DNA of 64,000 nucleotides from Roseiarcus sp963820095 (GTDB taxonomy: Bacteria; Pseudomonadota; Alphaproteobacteria; Rhizobiales; Beijerinckiaceae), in contig CAWFZA010000008.1 in assembly GCA_963820095.1 (NCBI GenBank), positions 310,001 through 374,000 of the forward strand, given 5' to 3'. Below, piece after piece: positions 38,562 through 47,196 of the stretch (positions are counted from its first letter, which is position 1; the number at the start of each line of letters is the position of its first letter). The notes under the pieces were generated by a model, which saw only the letters and a list, made by a program, of their open reading frames with translations, had not been told where the DNA came from and searched no databases. The position numbers and the translations under genes were made by a program.

Positions 38562-40085
38562 ATGGACCGCTACGACGTCATCGTTGTGGGCGCGGGCTCG
38601 AGCGGCGGCGTCGTGGCGGCGCGTCTCTCGGAGAACGAATCGCGTAAGGTCTTATTGCTGGAGGCGGGACCGGATTTTCCCCTGGAGGAGATAATACCGC
38701 CGCTCTTCACGTTCAGCGGTGAACACCATTGGCGCGGAGCCGCGGGCATCCCTGAATTCGACTGGGACTTCGTTAACACCGACGGCGCTGGCGCCCTCGG
38801 CGGCCGCAGCTTGCGGGTGCCGCGCGGCCGCTTGGTTGGTGGCACGTCGATGATCAACGCCACCATCGCGGCGCGGGGTGCGCCCTTCGACTTCGACCGC
38901 TGGGCTGCGATGGGGAACAAAGGCTGGGCGTGGGCGGACATGCTGCCCCTGTTCATCGCAATCGAAAACGACGTCAATTTCGGCGGCGATCCGATCCATG
39001 GCCGCGATGGTCCCATTGTCATCCAGCGCTACAAGCCGCAAAGCTGGGCCCCCGTCAATCGCGCCATGTACGACGCGTGTCTCGAGCTCGGCGTGCGCGA
39101 GGCGCCGGACCTCAATGCGCCCGACGGCCAAGCGGGTGTGGTTGGGCCAATGCCGCATAATCGTTACAAGGAAGTGCGGCTGGGCACGCTCGTGACCTAT
39201 ATTCGAGCCGCTCGCGCGCGGCCCAATCTGGCCATTCGAGCCGGCTGCTACGTTGATCGCGTCATTCTCGAAGGCGACCGCGCTACGGGCGTCACCTATC
39301 TCGACGCCGCGAAAGAGCGACGGACCGCGTTGGCCGATGAGATCGTGGTCAGCGCCGGCGTCTATAACAGCCCTGCAATCTTGCAGCGCTCGGGCATCGG
39401 TCCAGCCGAGTGGCTGCGGCCTCTCGGGATCGACGTCATTGCCGATCTCGCGGTTGGACGCAACCTGACCGACCATCCGGGCTTCCCCATGTTATTCAGG
39501 GCGGACGGCCTCGGCGTGACGACCGGCCGCTTCTTCGCGGCGAATGTGCGCGGTCCTGCTAACGCTTCGGGCGAGCCCGAATGGCAGACGCATCCGTTTC
39601 CAGTCGATGAGGAGGAGCACGCCGCCGGGTTCTGGACCTATCTCACCCGTCAGGAGGCGACGGGTGAAGTGCGTATCCAAAGCGCTGATCCGACCCGCGC
39701 CCCGCTCATCGACCATCGTTATAATACCAGTGAGCGGGATAGGCATCGGTTCGACGACGCGCGCTCTTTTGTCAGGGCGATGCTGGCCACGCGGACCTTC
39801 CGGTCGCACGCTGCGAAGGCGATCGATGACTTGGACAAGCCGATCGCTCAAGCGCTCACCGAAGCTATGGGACCTGCCCACCACCAGGCCGGATCTGTCA
39901 GAATGGGCCCCGCCAGCGACCCGACATCCGTTGTTGGACCGGACCTTCGCGTGCACGGGTTTCAAAATCTGCGAGTTGCCGACACCAGCATCTATCCTGA
40001 CAACATAATGCACAATACGAATCTGACCGCCATTGCGGTGGGGGAGAAAGCGGCTCGGTTCATCGACGGGGTCAATGACCCGTGA
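38562..40085 (+). CDS. GMC family FAD-dependent alcohol/sugar oxidoreductase
   Basis: 507 residues with the GMC pattern: FAD loop VIVVGAGSSGGVVAARLSE at the N-terminus, GMC signature 1 in LVGGTSMINATIAARG, signature 2 SAGVYNSPAILQRSGIGP, and C-terminal HHQAGSVRMG with NIMHNTNLTAIAVGEKAAR. The active-site His-Asn pair is provided by HHQAG and MHNTN. No signal peptide, so cytoplasmic. It probably oxidises an alcohol or a sugar C-OH; downstream of the rhamnose-type importer it may be another entry step. It ends 11 bases from the convergent permease stop. Confidence 0.88.
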   Translation: MDRYDVIVVGAGSSGGVVAARLSENESRKVLLLEAGPDFPLEEIIPPLFTFSGEHHWRGAAGIPEFDWDFVNTDGAGALGGRSLRVPRGRLVGGTSMINATIAARGAPFDFDRWAAMGNKGWAWADMLPLFIAIENDVNFGGDPIHGRDGPIVIQRYKPQSWAPVNRAMYDACLELGVREAPDLNAPDGQAGVVGPMPHNRYKEVRLGTLVTYIRAARARPNLAIRAGCYVDRVILEGDRATGVTYLDAAKERRTALADEIVVSAGVYNSPAILQRSGIGPAEWLRPLGIDVIADLAVGRNLTDHPGFPMLFRADGLGVTTGRFFAANVRGPANASGEPEWQTHPFPVDEEEHAAGFWTYLTRQEATGEVRIQSADPTRAPLIDHRYNTSERDRHRFDDARSFVRAMLATRTFRSHAAKAIDDLDKPIAQALTEAMGPAHHQAGSVRMGPASDPTSVVGPDLRVHGFQNLRVADTSIYPDNIMHNTNLTAIAVGEKAARFIDGVNDP

Positions 40086-40096
40086 GATGAGGAACT

Positions 40097-41110
40097 CTAG
40101 GAACGGAGCGCCCTGTCGCGTTGGCGCTTCACGATCTGGTCGAGGGAGACTGCGAGGACGATAACTGCGCCCGTGACGAAGGTGCTCCAAGTCGCGTCGA
40201 TGCCGAAAAAAATGATGCCGCTGCTGATCACCTGAATGATCAGCATGCCGACGACCGCGCCAATTACTGTGCCCCAACCGCCAGAAAGGGGTGTGCCGCC
40301 GATAATGACGGCGGCTACGACGATCAGCGCGAAGTCTGCCCCCTCTTGCGGATCGATCGCTCCGCGGAAACCGACATACATCGCTCCGGAAAGCCCACAG
40401 ACGGCGCCCATTAGAATGAGCGTCTGTAAGCGCACAAGAGCAATCGGAATGCCTGCGAAACGGGCGGCTTCGGGGTTGCTTCCCACAGCCTGCACCCGAT
40501 AGCCGAAGCGTGTCCGGTGAAGCACGATGTGCAGAACTACGGCCAACCCAACGAAAAGCACCCCCACCACTGGAACAATGCGAAACATCTTCATCGACGC
40601 GAAAGCGAAAAAGCTGCTCGACTGGTCCGTCGGAAACACCGCCCGGCCATGATTGGCGACAAGTGATAACCCCTCGAACATTGAATACGTGCCGAGCGTG
40701 ACAATGATCGCGGGCAGTCCCAGGCCGATCGCTAGCACGCCGTTGACCAGGCCCAGAAGAGCGCCGAAGCCGACGCCCGCAACGGCGGCGAGCCAGGGAT
40801 TGACTCCGCCTGTCATCATTAGCGCTGCGACGACCGCGGAAAAGTTGAACATCCACCCGACCGACAGATCGATTTCGCGGATCGCAAGCAGAAAGACCAT
40901 GCCGAGCGACAGCATGCCCTGAAATGTGGTGTTCCCGAGAATTGTCAACAAATTGATTGGATTGAGAAAGCGTGGCCGCGCGACGCCAATGACGGCGATC
41001 ATCACAATCAAAGCGACGATGACACCGATTTCGTCTGGCAGTCGAAACGAACGACGGCGCAACTGCGAGACGGCCGCGGCTTCACCTTCTTGCCGTGACA
41101 GATCTCGCAT
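40097..41110 (-). CDS. Sugar ABC transporter permease (CUT2), second system
   Basis: 337 residues with nine or so membrane spans. REIDLSVGWMFNFSAVVAAL carries the CUT2 signature; LPAIIVTLGTYSMFEGLSL and GGTPLSGGWGTVIGAVVGML are typical. It is the last gene of a leftward operon: binding protein 44327, ATPase 43196, mutarotase 41624, SDR remnant, permease. Start ATG 41110 overlaps the remnant's stop codon (TGATG), so its translation is coupled to the remnant frame. Confidence 0.87.
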   Translation of the reverse strand: MRDLSRQEGEAAAVSQLRRRSFRLPDEIGVIVALIVMIAVIGVARPRFLNPINLLTILGNTTFQGMLSLGMVFLLAIREIDLSVGWMFNFSAVVAALMMTGGVNPWLAAVAGVGFGALLGLVNGVLAIGLGLPAIIVTLGTYSMFEGLSLVANHGRAVFPTDQSSSFFAFASMKMFRIVPVVGVLFVGLAVVLHIVLHRTRFGYRVQAVGSNPEAARFAGIPIALVRLQTLILMGAVCGLSGAMYVGFRGAIDPQEGADFALIVVAAVIIGGTPLSGGWGTVIGAVVGMLIIQVISSGIIFFGIDATWSTFVTGAVIVLAVSLDQIVKRQRDRALRS

Positions 41111-41295
41111 CAGGCCACTTCTGTTAGGGGTAACGATTCTGGCGCGACGACAATGCTGTCCGCGATTGCCGTCGAGGTCATCTCGGCGCGAGCGACAAGC
41201 ATCAGCGCCGCACCCTGAGAAGCCAGTCGGAAGGCGACGCGCTGAGCACCACTCGACCCGATGACCATGGCGACCTTTCCACCAAGATCTGTCAT
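41110..41295 (-). pseudogene. Truncated short-chain dehydrogenase fragment
   Basis: 61 codons reading MTDLGGKVAMVIGSSGAQRV followed by AFRLASQGAALMLVARAE. This is the first beta-alpha-beta of an SDR cofactor domain, but the glycine loop is broken (GSSGAQ instead of GSSSGIG) and all catalytic parts are missing. Its ATG overlaps the mutarotase stop and its stop overlaps the permease start, so an internal deletion left an in-frame stub that still couples the two. Confidence 0.6.
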
Positions 41296-41624
41296 TGCGG
41301 CGCGCCAGCTTTGGTCTCTAGGTGGAAGATCTCCCGAAGGGTGCTCGAATCCACGATTCCATCGTCGCGAAAAAACATCAGCGGGTTCATCGCGTCTTGC
41401 GACCACTTGTCATGGATCTTGGTGCGCCAAAGCTTGTCCCATGCGCTCTCGTCCACAATCTCCGAATAGAGAAAGAGCACGGGATCGTTCTCGAATATCG
41501 TCATCGTGGCGATGCCGCTCTTCTCGATCTCGGCGACCAACTCCGGCCAGACGTTGTCGTGAAAGCGTTTGTATTCGCCGAGCTTACCGGGCTGCAGGCG
41601 CATCGTGAAAGCTCGGCGTATCAC
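41292..41624 (-). CDS. rhaM: L-rhamnose mutarotase
   Basis: 110 residues, full length for RhaM/RhaU, the dimeric alpha-beta barrel enzyme that interconverts rhamnose anomers. Family marks: MRLQPGKLGEYKRFHDNVWP (catalytic His in the FHDNVWPE segment), SEIVDESAWDKLWRT and a C-terminal LREIFHLE. It supports 6-deoxyhexose as the substrate of this locus, although mutarotases of this family may serve fucose-like sugars too. It sits between the ATPase and permease genes of a second CUT2 operon, not beside the RhaTPQS-like one. Confidence 0.9.
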   Translation of the reverse strand: MIRRAFTMRLQPGKLGEYKRFHDNVWPELVAEIEKSGIATMTIFENDPVLFLYSEIVDESAWDKLWRTKIHDKWSQDAMNPLMFFRDDGIVDSSTLREIFHLETKAGAPQ

Positions 41625-41681
41625 GGGAGTTCCTTCCTAAGCCTGGCGGCGACGGGCAGCTCAGAGCCGACGGCGCCATTC

Positions 41682-43196
41682 CTACGCCGCTCTTGGGATT
41701 TCACCGGTGTTTACCGCGTGCAGCAGCGCGGCCCCGTCGATCTCACCCCCCTTGATCTCGCCTGCGATACGTCCGCGATAAAGCACGAGAATTCGGTCGC
41801 AAAGTCCAATCAGCTCCGGCAGTTCAGTCGAGCTGAACAGTACGATTTGCCCGTCGGCCGAAACCCGCCGGATCAGCCCATAGATTTCCCGCTTGGCGCC
41901 GACGTCGACGCCGCGTGTGGGATCGTCCAGTAGAATCACGCTCGGCGCAACTTCTAGCCATTTGCCAACGACAGTTTTCTGCTGATTACCTCCGGAAAGC
42001 TCGCTAGCCAACGCGTCGGGCGCGGGGGTCTTAATCCGCAGGCGGTCGATTTGGCGGATCGCCCGTTTGAGCGCGGTCCCGTGGTCGAACCATGGCAGCC
42101 CGCCTTTGAGCGCGCCAACTGCAACGTTACTGATGTTGAATAGCACGCTTTTCTCTAGCATCAGTCCGTTTCGTCTCCGGTCGGAGGGAACCAGCGCAAT
42201 GCCGCGCCGCGCCGCGTCGGTGGGCCCGCGCGGCAGTCCCTCGGAGTTTGGAAAGGTCACATAGCCGGCGTGCGCCCTCTGCATCCCGAACAGCATGCCG
42301 AATAATGTTGCGACACCGGAGCCTTCGAGTCCCGCAAAACCGACAATTTCCCCAGATCGAGCCGTGAAGGCGACATCCGTCAATGCGCCGCCGCTCAGCC
42401 CCTTGACAATGATGGCCGACGGCTCGCGATGGCTTCGCGTTGGGAGGCGCGGTGGGAATAGGGCTGCCTGCTGGGCCCCAATCATCCCTTCGATCACCTC
42501 CGGGATAGTCAGACGGGACCTCTCTTTAGTCAGCACATCGCGTCCATTGCGGGCGACGGTGATCCGGTTGCAGATCGCGAAGACTTCCTCGAGACGGTGC
42601 GAAACATAGAGCATGGTGATGCCGCGGCGATTTAACTGGCGCAGCACATCGAATAGCCGCTGCGTTTCTTGTTCGTTGAGGGCGGAGTTCGGCTCATCAA
42701 GAATGAGCAGACGAGGCTCTTCGAGGAGCACCCGGGCGAGTTCGACAAGCTGCTGCTCACCGATGCTGAGGCGGCTCACTGGAATATGCACGTCGAACCG
42801 CAGGCCGAGGCGGTCCAGCAAGTCCCTGCTGCGTTCCTCCATGGCGTGGAGCGAAATGAGCCCTCGCCGCAGCGGCTCCCGATTGACAAACAAATTCGCC
42901 AGGACGGATCGTTGCGGGAACAGGCTCAATTCCTGGTAGACGATTCCGACGCCATGCTGGCGCGCAACGGCCGGTGAACTGATGACGATGGGGGCGCCGT
43001 CGAATTCGATCTCGCCAGCATCGGGGCGCACCACGCCTGCAAGCACTTTCATCAGCGTCGACTTGCCTGCGCCGTTTTCCCCCACCACGGCATGAACGTC
43101 GCCGCGATGCACGGTGAGGTTCATGCCGTCAACGGCGGCCACGCCCCCATAGCGCTTGTGCAGATCGCGGACAGCAACGAAGGGCGTGTCGACCAT
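41682..43196 (-). CDS. Sugar ABC transporter ATPase (CUT2), second system
   Basis: 504 residues with two NBDs. NBD1: GENGAGKSTLMKVL (~residue 39), LSIGEQQLVELARVL, LLILDEPNSALN and VSHRLEEVFAI. NBD2: degenerate Walker A GLEGSGVATLFG, canonical LSGGNQQKTVVGKWL and ILLDDPTRGVDVG, where Walker B ends in Asp (LLDDP) instead of the usual Glu, possibly weakening hydrolysis at that site. It is cotranscribed with the binding protein upstream (51-base gap). Confidence 0.87.
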   Translation of the reverse strand: MVDTPFVAVRDLHKRYGGVAAVDGMNLTVHRGDVHAVVGENGAGKSTLMKVLAGVVRPDAGEIEFDGAPIVISSPAVARQHGVGIVYQELSLFPQRSVLANLFVNREPLRRGLISLHAMEERSRDLLDRLGLRFDVHIPVSRLSIGEQQLVELARVLLEEPRLLILDEPNSALNEQETQRLFDVLRQLNRRGITMLYVSHRLEEVFAICNRITVARNGRDVLTKERSRLTIPEVIEGMIGAQQAALFPPRLPTRSHREPSAIIVKGLSGGALTDVAFTARSGEIVGFAGLEGSGVATLFGMLFGMQRAHAGYVTFPNSEGLPRGPTDAARRGIALVPSDRRRNGLMLEKSVLFNISNVAVGALKGGLPWFDHGTALKRAIRQIDRLRIKTPAPDALASELSGGNQQKTVVGKWLEVAPSVILLDDPTRGVDVGAKREIYGLIRRVSADGQIVLFSSTELPELIGLCDRILVLYRGRIAGEIKGGEIDGAALLHAVNTGEIPRAA

Positions 43197-43247
43197 CCGG
43201 GATCCGAACCTATGGGCGCCGGCGGAGTTGCCGGGCCGAATGCCTCT

Positions 43248-44327
43248 CTATTGTGCTTCCGCGGCGATCGGCTCCATCGTCGCGCAGCTTTTGCCAGCCT
43301 CCGGCCCGGTAACGCATTGAGACCAAGGCTTGTAGAAACTCGCGGTCGCTTTCGGGTCCGCGGACATCGTTTGAAGCTCGGTAAAGGTCATCGCCGGCAG
43401 ACTGTTCGCCATGTCAACGTTGCTGGCGGTGACCGCCTGTGTGCCGGCATTGTAGAACCCGACCTCAAGCGGCTTCTTGCTCTTGATCGCTTGCACGAGC
43501 AGGGCGACCGGAAGATAGCCCTGAACGAATGCGCTCTGGCCAAGCGTCACGTAGGCGTGACCGTCCTTCACAGCTTGCAGGTTAGGAGCCGTCAGGTCGT
43601 AACCGCCGGCGACAAATTTGTCGGCGTTGGCGGCGTTGAGCTTGCCCAGGCTCGCGACGTCGGGAGCGCATAGTCCGACAAGGGCGACAGCATCGGGGTT
43701 TGCGGCGTAGAGCTGCTCCCAATGATTGTAGTTCTCAACAGCGCTGACTTTCACGTCGAACGGACCGAGGACCGCGACCCCGGGCGCCGTTTTCAGAGAC
43801 TTTTCCACGCCTTTGGCGCGGTTCTCAAGCACTGTAAGGCCGGGAAAGCAGTTGCCCATGATGACCTTTCCCTTGGCGGCGGCGCCGCCGAGCTTATCGA
43901 CGATCGCCTTACCAAGGACGCGGCCGCTTTGAGTCGACTTTTCGCCCACATAAGGCGCTTTGACCGCGGCGCTTAGGAGATTGAACTGTACGATCGGAAC
44001 GCCGCTTGCGATGATCTCATTGAGGCTGTTCGCCATCGAATCGCCGGGAACCGACGTTGCGACTCCTTGTGCGCCAGCATTAACGATATTCTGCACGAGC
44101 TTCAGCTGCCCGTCGGGCGCGGCCCCCTGCTGCTGGGCCACTTTCAGAGTAACTCCCAGATCCTTAGCAGCCGCCTGCGCGCCATCGATGATCTGCTGGA
44201 TGAACGGATCACCTTGGGAGTGGGTGACGAATCCGATCGTTATGTCCTCGTCGGCCCTGGCGGATGACGCGAGGACACTGAACCCGAAAGCAACTGTCAC
44301 GCACGCCAAATGCTTGCCGATCGACAT
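43248..44327 (-). CDS. Sugar ABC transporter substrate-binding protein, second system
   Basis: 359 residues from ATG 44327, preceded by GGAGGAAACG. A signal peptide (HLACVTVAFGFSVLASSARA) precedes a Peripla_BP_4 core: ITIGFVTHSQGDPFIQQIID, VPGDSMANSLNEIIASGVPI, and MGNCFPGLTVLENRAKGVEK. The ligand is a sugar by family; identity unknown. Two C-terminal Cys (SQCVTGPEAGKSCAT) could form a disulphide. Confidence 0.87.
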   Translation of the reverse strand: MSIGKHLACVTVAFGFSVLASSARADEDITIGFVTHSQGDPFIQQIIDGAQAAAKDLGVTLKVAQQQGAAPDGQLKLVQNIVNAGAQGVATSVPGDSMANSLNEIIASGVPIVQFNLLSAAVKAPYVGEKSTQSGRVLGKAIVDKLGGAAAKGKVIMGNCFPGLTVLENRAKGVEKSLKTAPGVAVLGPFDVKVSAVENYNHWEQLYAANPDAVALVGLCAPDVASLGKLNAANADKFVAGGYDLTAPNLQAVKDGHAYVTLGQSAFVQGYLPVALLVQAIKSKKPLEVGFYNAGTQAVTASNVDMANSLPAMTFTELQTMSADPKATASFYKPWSQCVTGPEAGKSCATMEPIAAEAQ

Positions 44328-44611
44328 CAACGTTTCCTCCGCCTGCTCTGCGTTCATCTGCCCGACTCAATCCGAGAAGGCTTCCCGTTTTGCAATCGGT
44401 CCCGCATTTTCTATCACTGTCATTGCTTCATCCGCAACGCGGAGCGCGTGGCGGCGTGACCGTCAGCTGCCAGCGGCGGTAATATCGGATGTCGTTTGAC
44501 ACTCCCCGTCGCGGATGATTGGATGATCGCAAGAGACCGGACTTGGACGCCGCCGCGCCGCGCGATTCCGATGTTCGAAGTCTATCGAAGGGCTTGATAG
44601 GGAGGATGGCT
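44328..44611. promoter_or_regulatory. Divergent control region between two sugar importer operons
   Basis: The 284-base gap separates the starts of two oppositely oriented sugar-binding-protein genes, so it must hold promoters for both operons. Strong ribosome sites lie at each end (GGAGG before 44327, GGGAGG before 44612). I found no convincing operator dyad, and no LacI-, DeoR- or AraC-type gene flanks it. Confidence 0.5.
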
Positions 44612-45571
44612 ATGGGTTCGATGAAATGGGTTTTCGCGGCGGCGCTAACAGGCGCCTTAGCCGCCACGGCGCCCGCCTCCGCCAAAGATTACAAGATTGG
44701 ATACTCTGTCTTTTGGGGAACCAATCCCTTCCTCGTGACCATGGTCAACGGGGCCAAAAAGGCCGCCGACGAATGGAAGGCGAAAGGGGTCAACATCGAC
44801 CTGATCGTCACGAATGGCGGCGATGACGACAAAGCCAAGCAGGTTTCCGATCTGGAAGACCTCAGCGCTCAGAAAATCGACGGCGTCCTCATTTTCCCTG
44901 GCGACAGCGTTATGGTCGCTGAGCCGATCAAGACGATTTTCAACGCTCAAAACATCCCGGTTGTCATCACCGATATCGGAATTCGGTCGGGCAAATACAT
45001 CAGCCTGATCATCACGGACAACAAGAAGGGGGGCGAGCAGGCCGGCGAATATATGGCGTCGCTGCTTCCCAAGGGCAGTAAGGTGATCACGCTCGATCAC
45101 GCGCCGACCAACGACAATGGGCAGACCCGACGAAAGGGCTTTGAGACCAAGTCGGCCGAACTCGGCCTGCAAGTGCTTCCCGAGCAACCCGTCGCGCGGC
45201 TGACGTTCGACGATTCGCGCAAGGCTATGGAAGACCTCCTGGTTTCCGAGCCTGACGTCAAGGGCGCTTTTGCGTTCAATCAGCTGGTGCTTCAAGGCGC
45301 CTACCAGGCCCTCGAGCAGGCGGGAAAGGCAGGCCAGGTCAAACTTGTCGGATTCGATCTTGATCCCGTGTCCTATCAGATGGTGAAGGACGGCAAGATC
45401 GATGCTTTGGTGATTCAGGACCCGTTCAAGATGGGTTACGAAGGTATGAACACAGTCGTCACCAAACTCGAGGGCGGACAGGTCAACGAGTTCATGGGGC
45501 TCGGCACGAAGCTGCTGACCAAGGCGAACGCCGCCGAATTCGCCAGCGATCCGCAGGTCACCGGCAAGTGA
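44612..45571 (+). CDS. Sugar ABC transporter substrate-binding protein, third system
   Basis: 319 residues. ATG 44612 (MGSMKWVFAAALTGALAATA) is chosen because GGGAGG ends about seven bases before it; ATG 44606 lies too close to that site. After the signal peptide (cleaved near ASAKD) the mature protein begins YKIGYSVFWGTNPFLVTMVN, with LIFPGDSVMVAEPIKTIFNA and LVGFDLDPVSYQMVKDGKID, typical of ribose/xylose-class (Peripla_BP_4) binding proteins. First gene of a binding-protein, ATPase, permease operon. Confidence 0.87.
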   Translation: MGSMKWVFAAALTGALAATAPASAKDYKIGYSVFWGTNPFLVTMVNGAKKAADEWKAKGVNIDLIVTNGGDDDKAKQVSDLEDLSAQKIDGVLIFPGDSVMVAEPIKTIFNAQNIPVVITDIGIRSGKYISLIITDNKKGGEQAGEYMASLLPKGSKVITLDHAPTNDNGQTRRKGFETKSAELGLQVLPEQPVARLTFDDSRKAMEDLLVSEPDVKGAFAFNQLVLQGAYQALEQAGKAGQVKLVGFDLDPVSYQMVKDGKIDALVIQDPFKMGYEGMNTVVTKLEGGQVNEFMGLGTKLLTKANAAEFASDPQVTGK

Positions 45572-45660
45572 CAGGGTCGCTCGTCGAGGTCTTCTGTGCG
45601 GACATCGGCCGGCGCGCGAGCAAAGCGCGCGCCGAGACACGAATGGCGCCGTAGTCGGGA

Positions 45661-47196
45661 GTGCTCGTGGCTGAGCGCGAGAGGGCCGTCCTGCTGCGTT
45701 GCAAGCGGCTGTCACGGAGTTTTGGCGCGGTCCGCGCCCTCCGCGGGGTCGATTTCTCAATCGCGTCGGGTCGCGTTCGCGGCCTTGTCGGAGAGAACGG
45801 GGCCGGCAAGTCGACACTGGCCAAGATCATTGCCGGGGTGCACACGCCGGAGGCGGGAACGATCGAGCTCGAAGGCCGGCCGGTGCGGTTCACCGGCGCC
45901 GAGCAGGCCCTGCAACACCGCATCGTCACCGTGCATCAGGACATCAACCTTATTCAGACGATGAGCGTGGGCGAGAATCTGCTACTCAACAACGAGCCGA
46001 CTTACCGCCTCGGGATTGTTCGCCGCAAGGCCATGCGGGCGGCGGCGCGGAGCCTGCTCGACAAATACGAGATCGCGGTCGACCCGGACGACAACGTAGG
46101 CTCGCTTACAAACGACCTTAAGAAGATGGTCCAGATCGTCAAGGCGGTGAGCCTCGAGCCGAGGATCCTAATCCTGGACGAGCCGACTTCGTCGCTGACG
46201 GACGCGCAGGTTCGCGTCGCGCTGCGCCTCATCAGGCAGCTTGCGTCCCAAGGCGTCGGCCTGGTCCTGATCTCGCACTATCTCGCGGAAATATTCGAGG
46301 TCTCAGACGACCTGACGGTCATGCGTGACGGCGAGGTGGTGGCGGACGGGCCAGTGATCGAAACGACGCTGCCGCGAGTCGTGACCCAAATGGTTGGGCG
46401 CAGAATTGAGACTTCGCGCCGCGTTGGCCGGGCCTTCGCTGAAGCGACCCCGTTGATGAAGGTCGAGAACCTGAGCCTCCCGGGGCTTCTGCAAAATGTC
46501 AGCTTTGGCTTGCGCAGCGGCGAGGTGCTCGGCGTCACGGGCCTCGCCGGCTCGGGTCTTCGGGAGCTATCGAGGGGGTTGTTTGGGGCGGCGGGCCGCG
46601 AGGCTTCGGGCCGAATCCTCATTCAAGGAGTCCCTGTCCCCCAGCGAGATCCGTCGGCGTCGCTCAAGTGCGGGATCGCCCTCCTGACCAGCGACCGGCT
46701 TGGCGAGGGCATCTTGCCCAATTTCACGCTCGTCGAGAATATCTCCCTTCCGATCCTGTCGCGCTTTCGCCGACGCAGCGGCGCTCTTGATTTCGCGGAG
46801 ATGGAGCGCACCACAGCGCAAAACATCCAGCGGTTGGGCATCCACGCGCCCGGCCCCTCAGCTTTGGCGCGCCAGCTTTCCGGAGGAAACCAGCAGAAGG
46901 TTCTGTTCGCCAAATGGCTGGAGACAAAGCCGAAGGTCTTCGTCATGGACGAGCCGACAATCGGCGTCGATGTCGGCGCCAAGGAAGAAATCCGGAAAAT
47001 CATCCACGAGATCGCCAGCGCAGGCGTTGGAGTCGTGCTGATAACGGCGGAGCTCGATGAGCTCGTTTTGTTATGTGACCGCGTCCTTGTCATGTTCCGC
47101 GGCGCCGTCATTGGGGAGCTCTCTGGGGAGGCGGTGAATCGCGAGCGCATCCTGCACGCCTCGGCCTGCGGAGACATTCAGGCGGCCGCGGCGTGA
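45661..47196 (+). CDS. Sugar ABC transporter ATPase (CUT2), third system
   Basis: 511 residues from GTG 45661 (GTG 45667 also possible). NBD1: Walker A GENGAGKSTLAKII, a strongly altered signature LTNDLKKMVQIVKAV, Walker B LILDEPTSSLT, H-loop SHYLAEIFE. NBD2: GLAGSGLRELSRG in place of Walker A, LSGGNQQKVLFAKWL, VFVMDEPTIGVDVG. Loss of LSGGQ in NBD1 is seen in this family but here it is extreme. GTGA overlap with the permease start. Confidence 0.86.
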   Translation: MLVAERERAVLLRCKRLSRSFGAVRALRGVDFSIASGRVRGLVGENGAGKSTLAKIIAGVHTPEAGTIELEGRPVRFTGAEQALQHRIVTVHQDINLIQTMSVGENLLLNNEPTYRLGIVRRKAMRAAARSLLDKYEIAVDPDDNVGSLTNDLKKMVQIVKAVSLEPRILILDEPTSSLTDAQVRVALRLIRQLASQGVGLVLISHYLAEIFEVSDDLTVMRDGEVVADGPVIETTLPRVVTQMVGRRIETSRRVGRAFAEATPLMKVENLSLPGLLQNVSFGLRSGEVLGVTGLAGSGLRELSRGLFGAAGREASGRILIQGVPVPQRDPSASLKCGIALLTSDRLGEGILPNFTLVENISLPILSRFRRRSGALDFAEMERTTAQNIQRLGIHAPGPSALARQLSGGNQQKVLFAKWLETKPKVFVMDEPTIGVDVGAKEEIRKIIHEIASAGVGVVLITAELDELVLLCDRVLVMFRGAVIGELSGEAVNRERILHASACGDIQAAAA

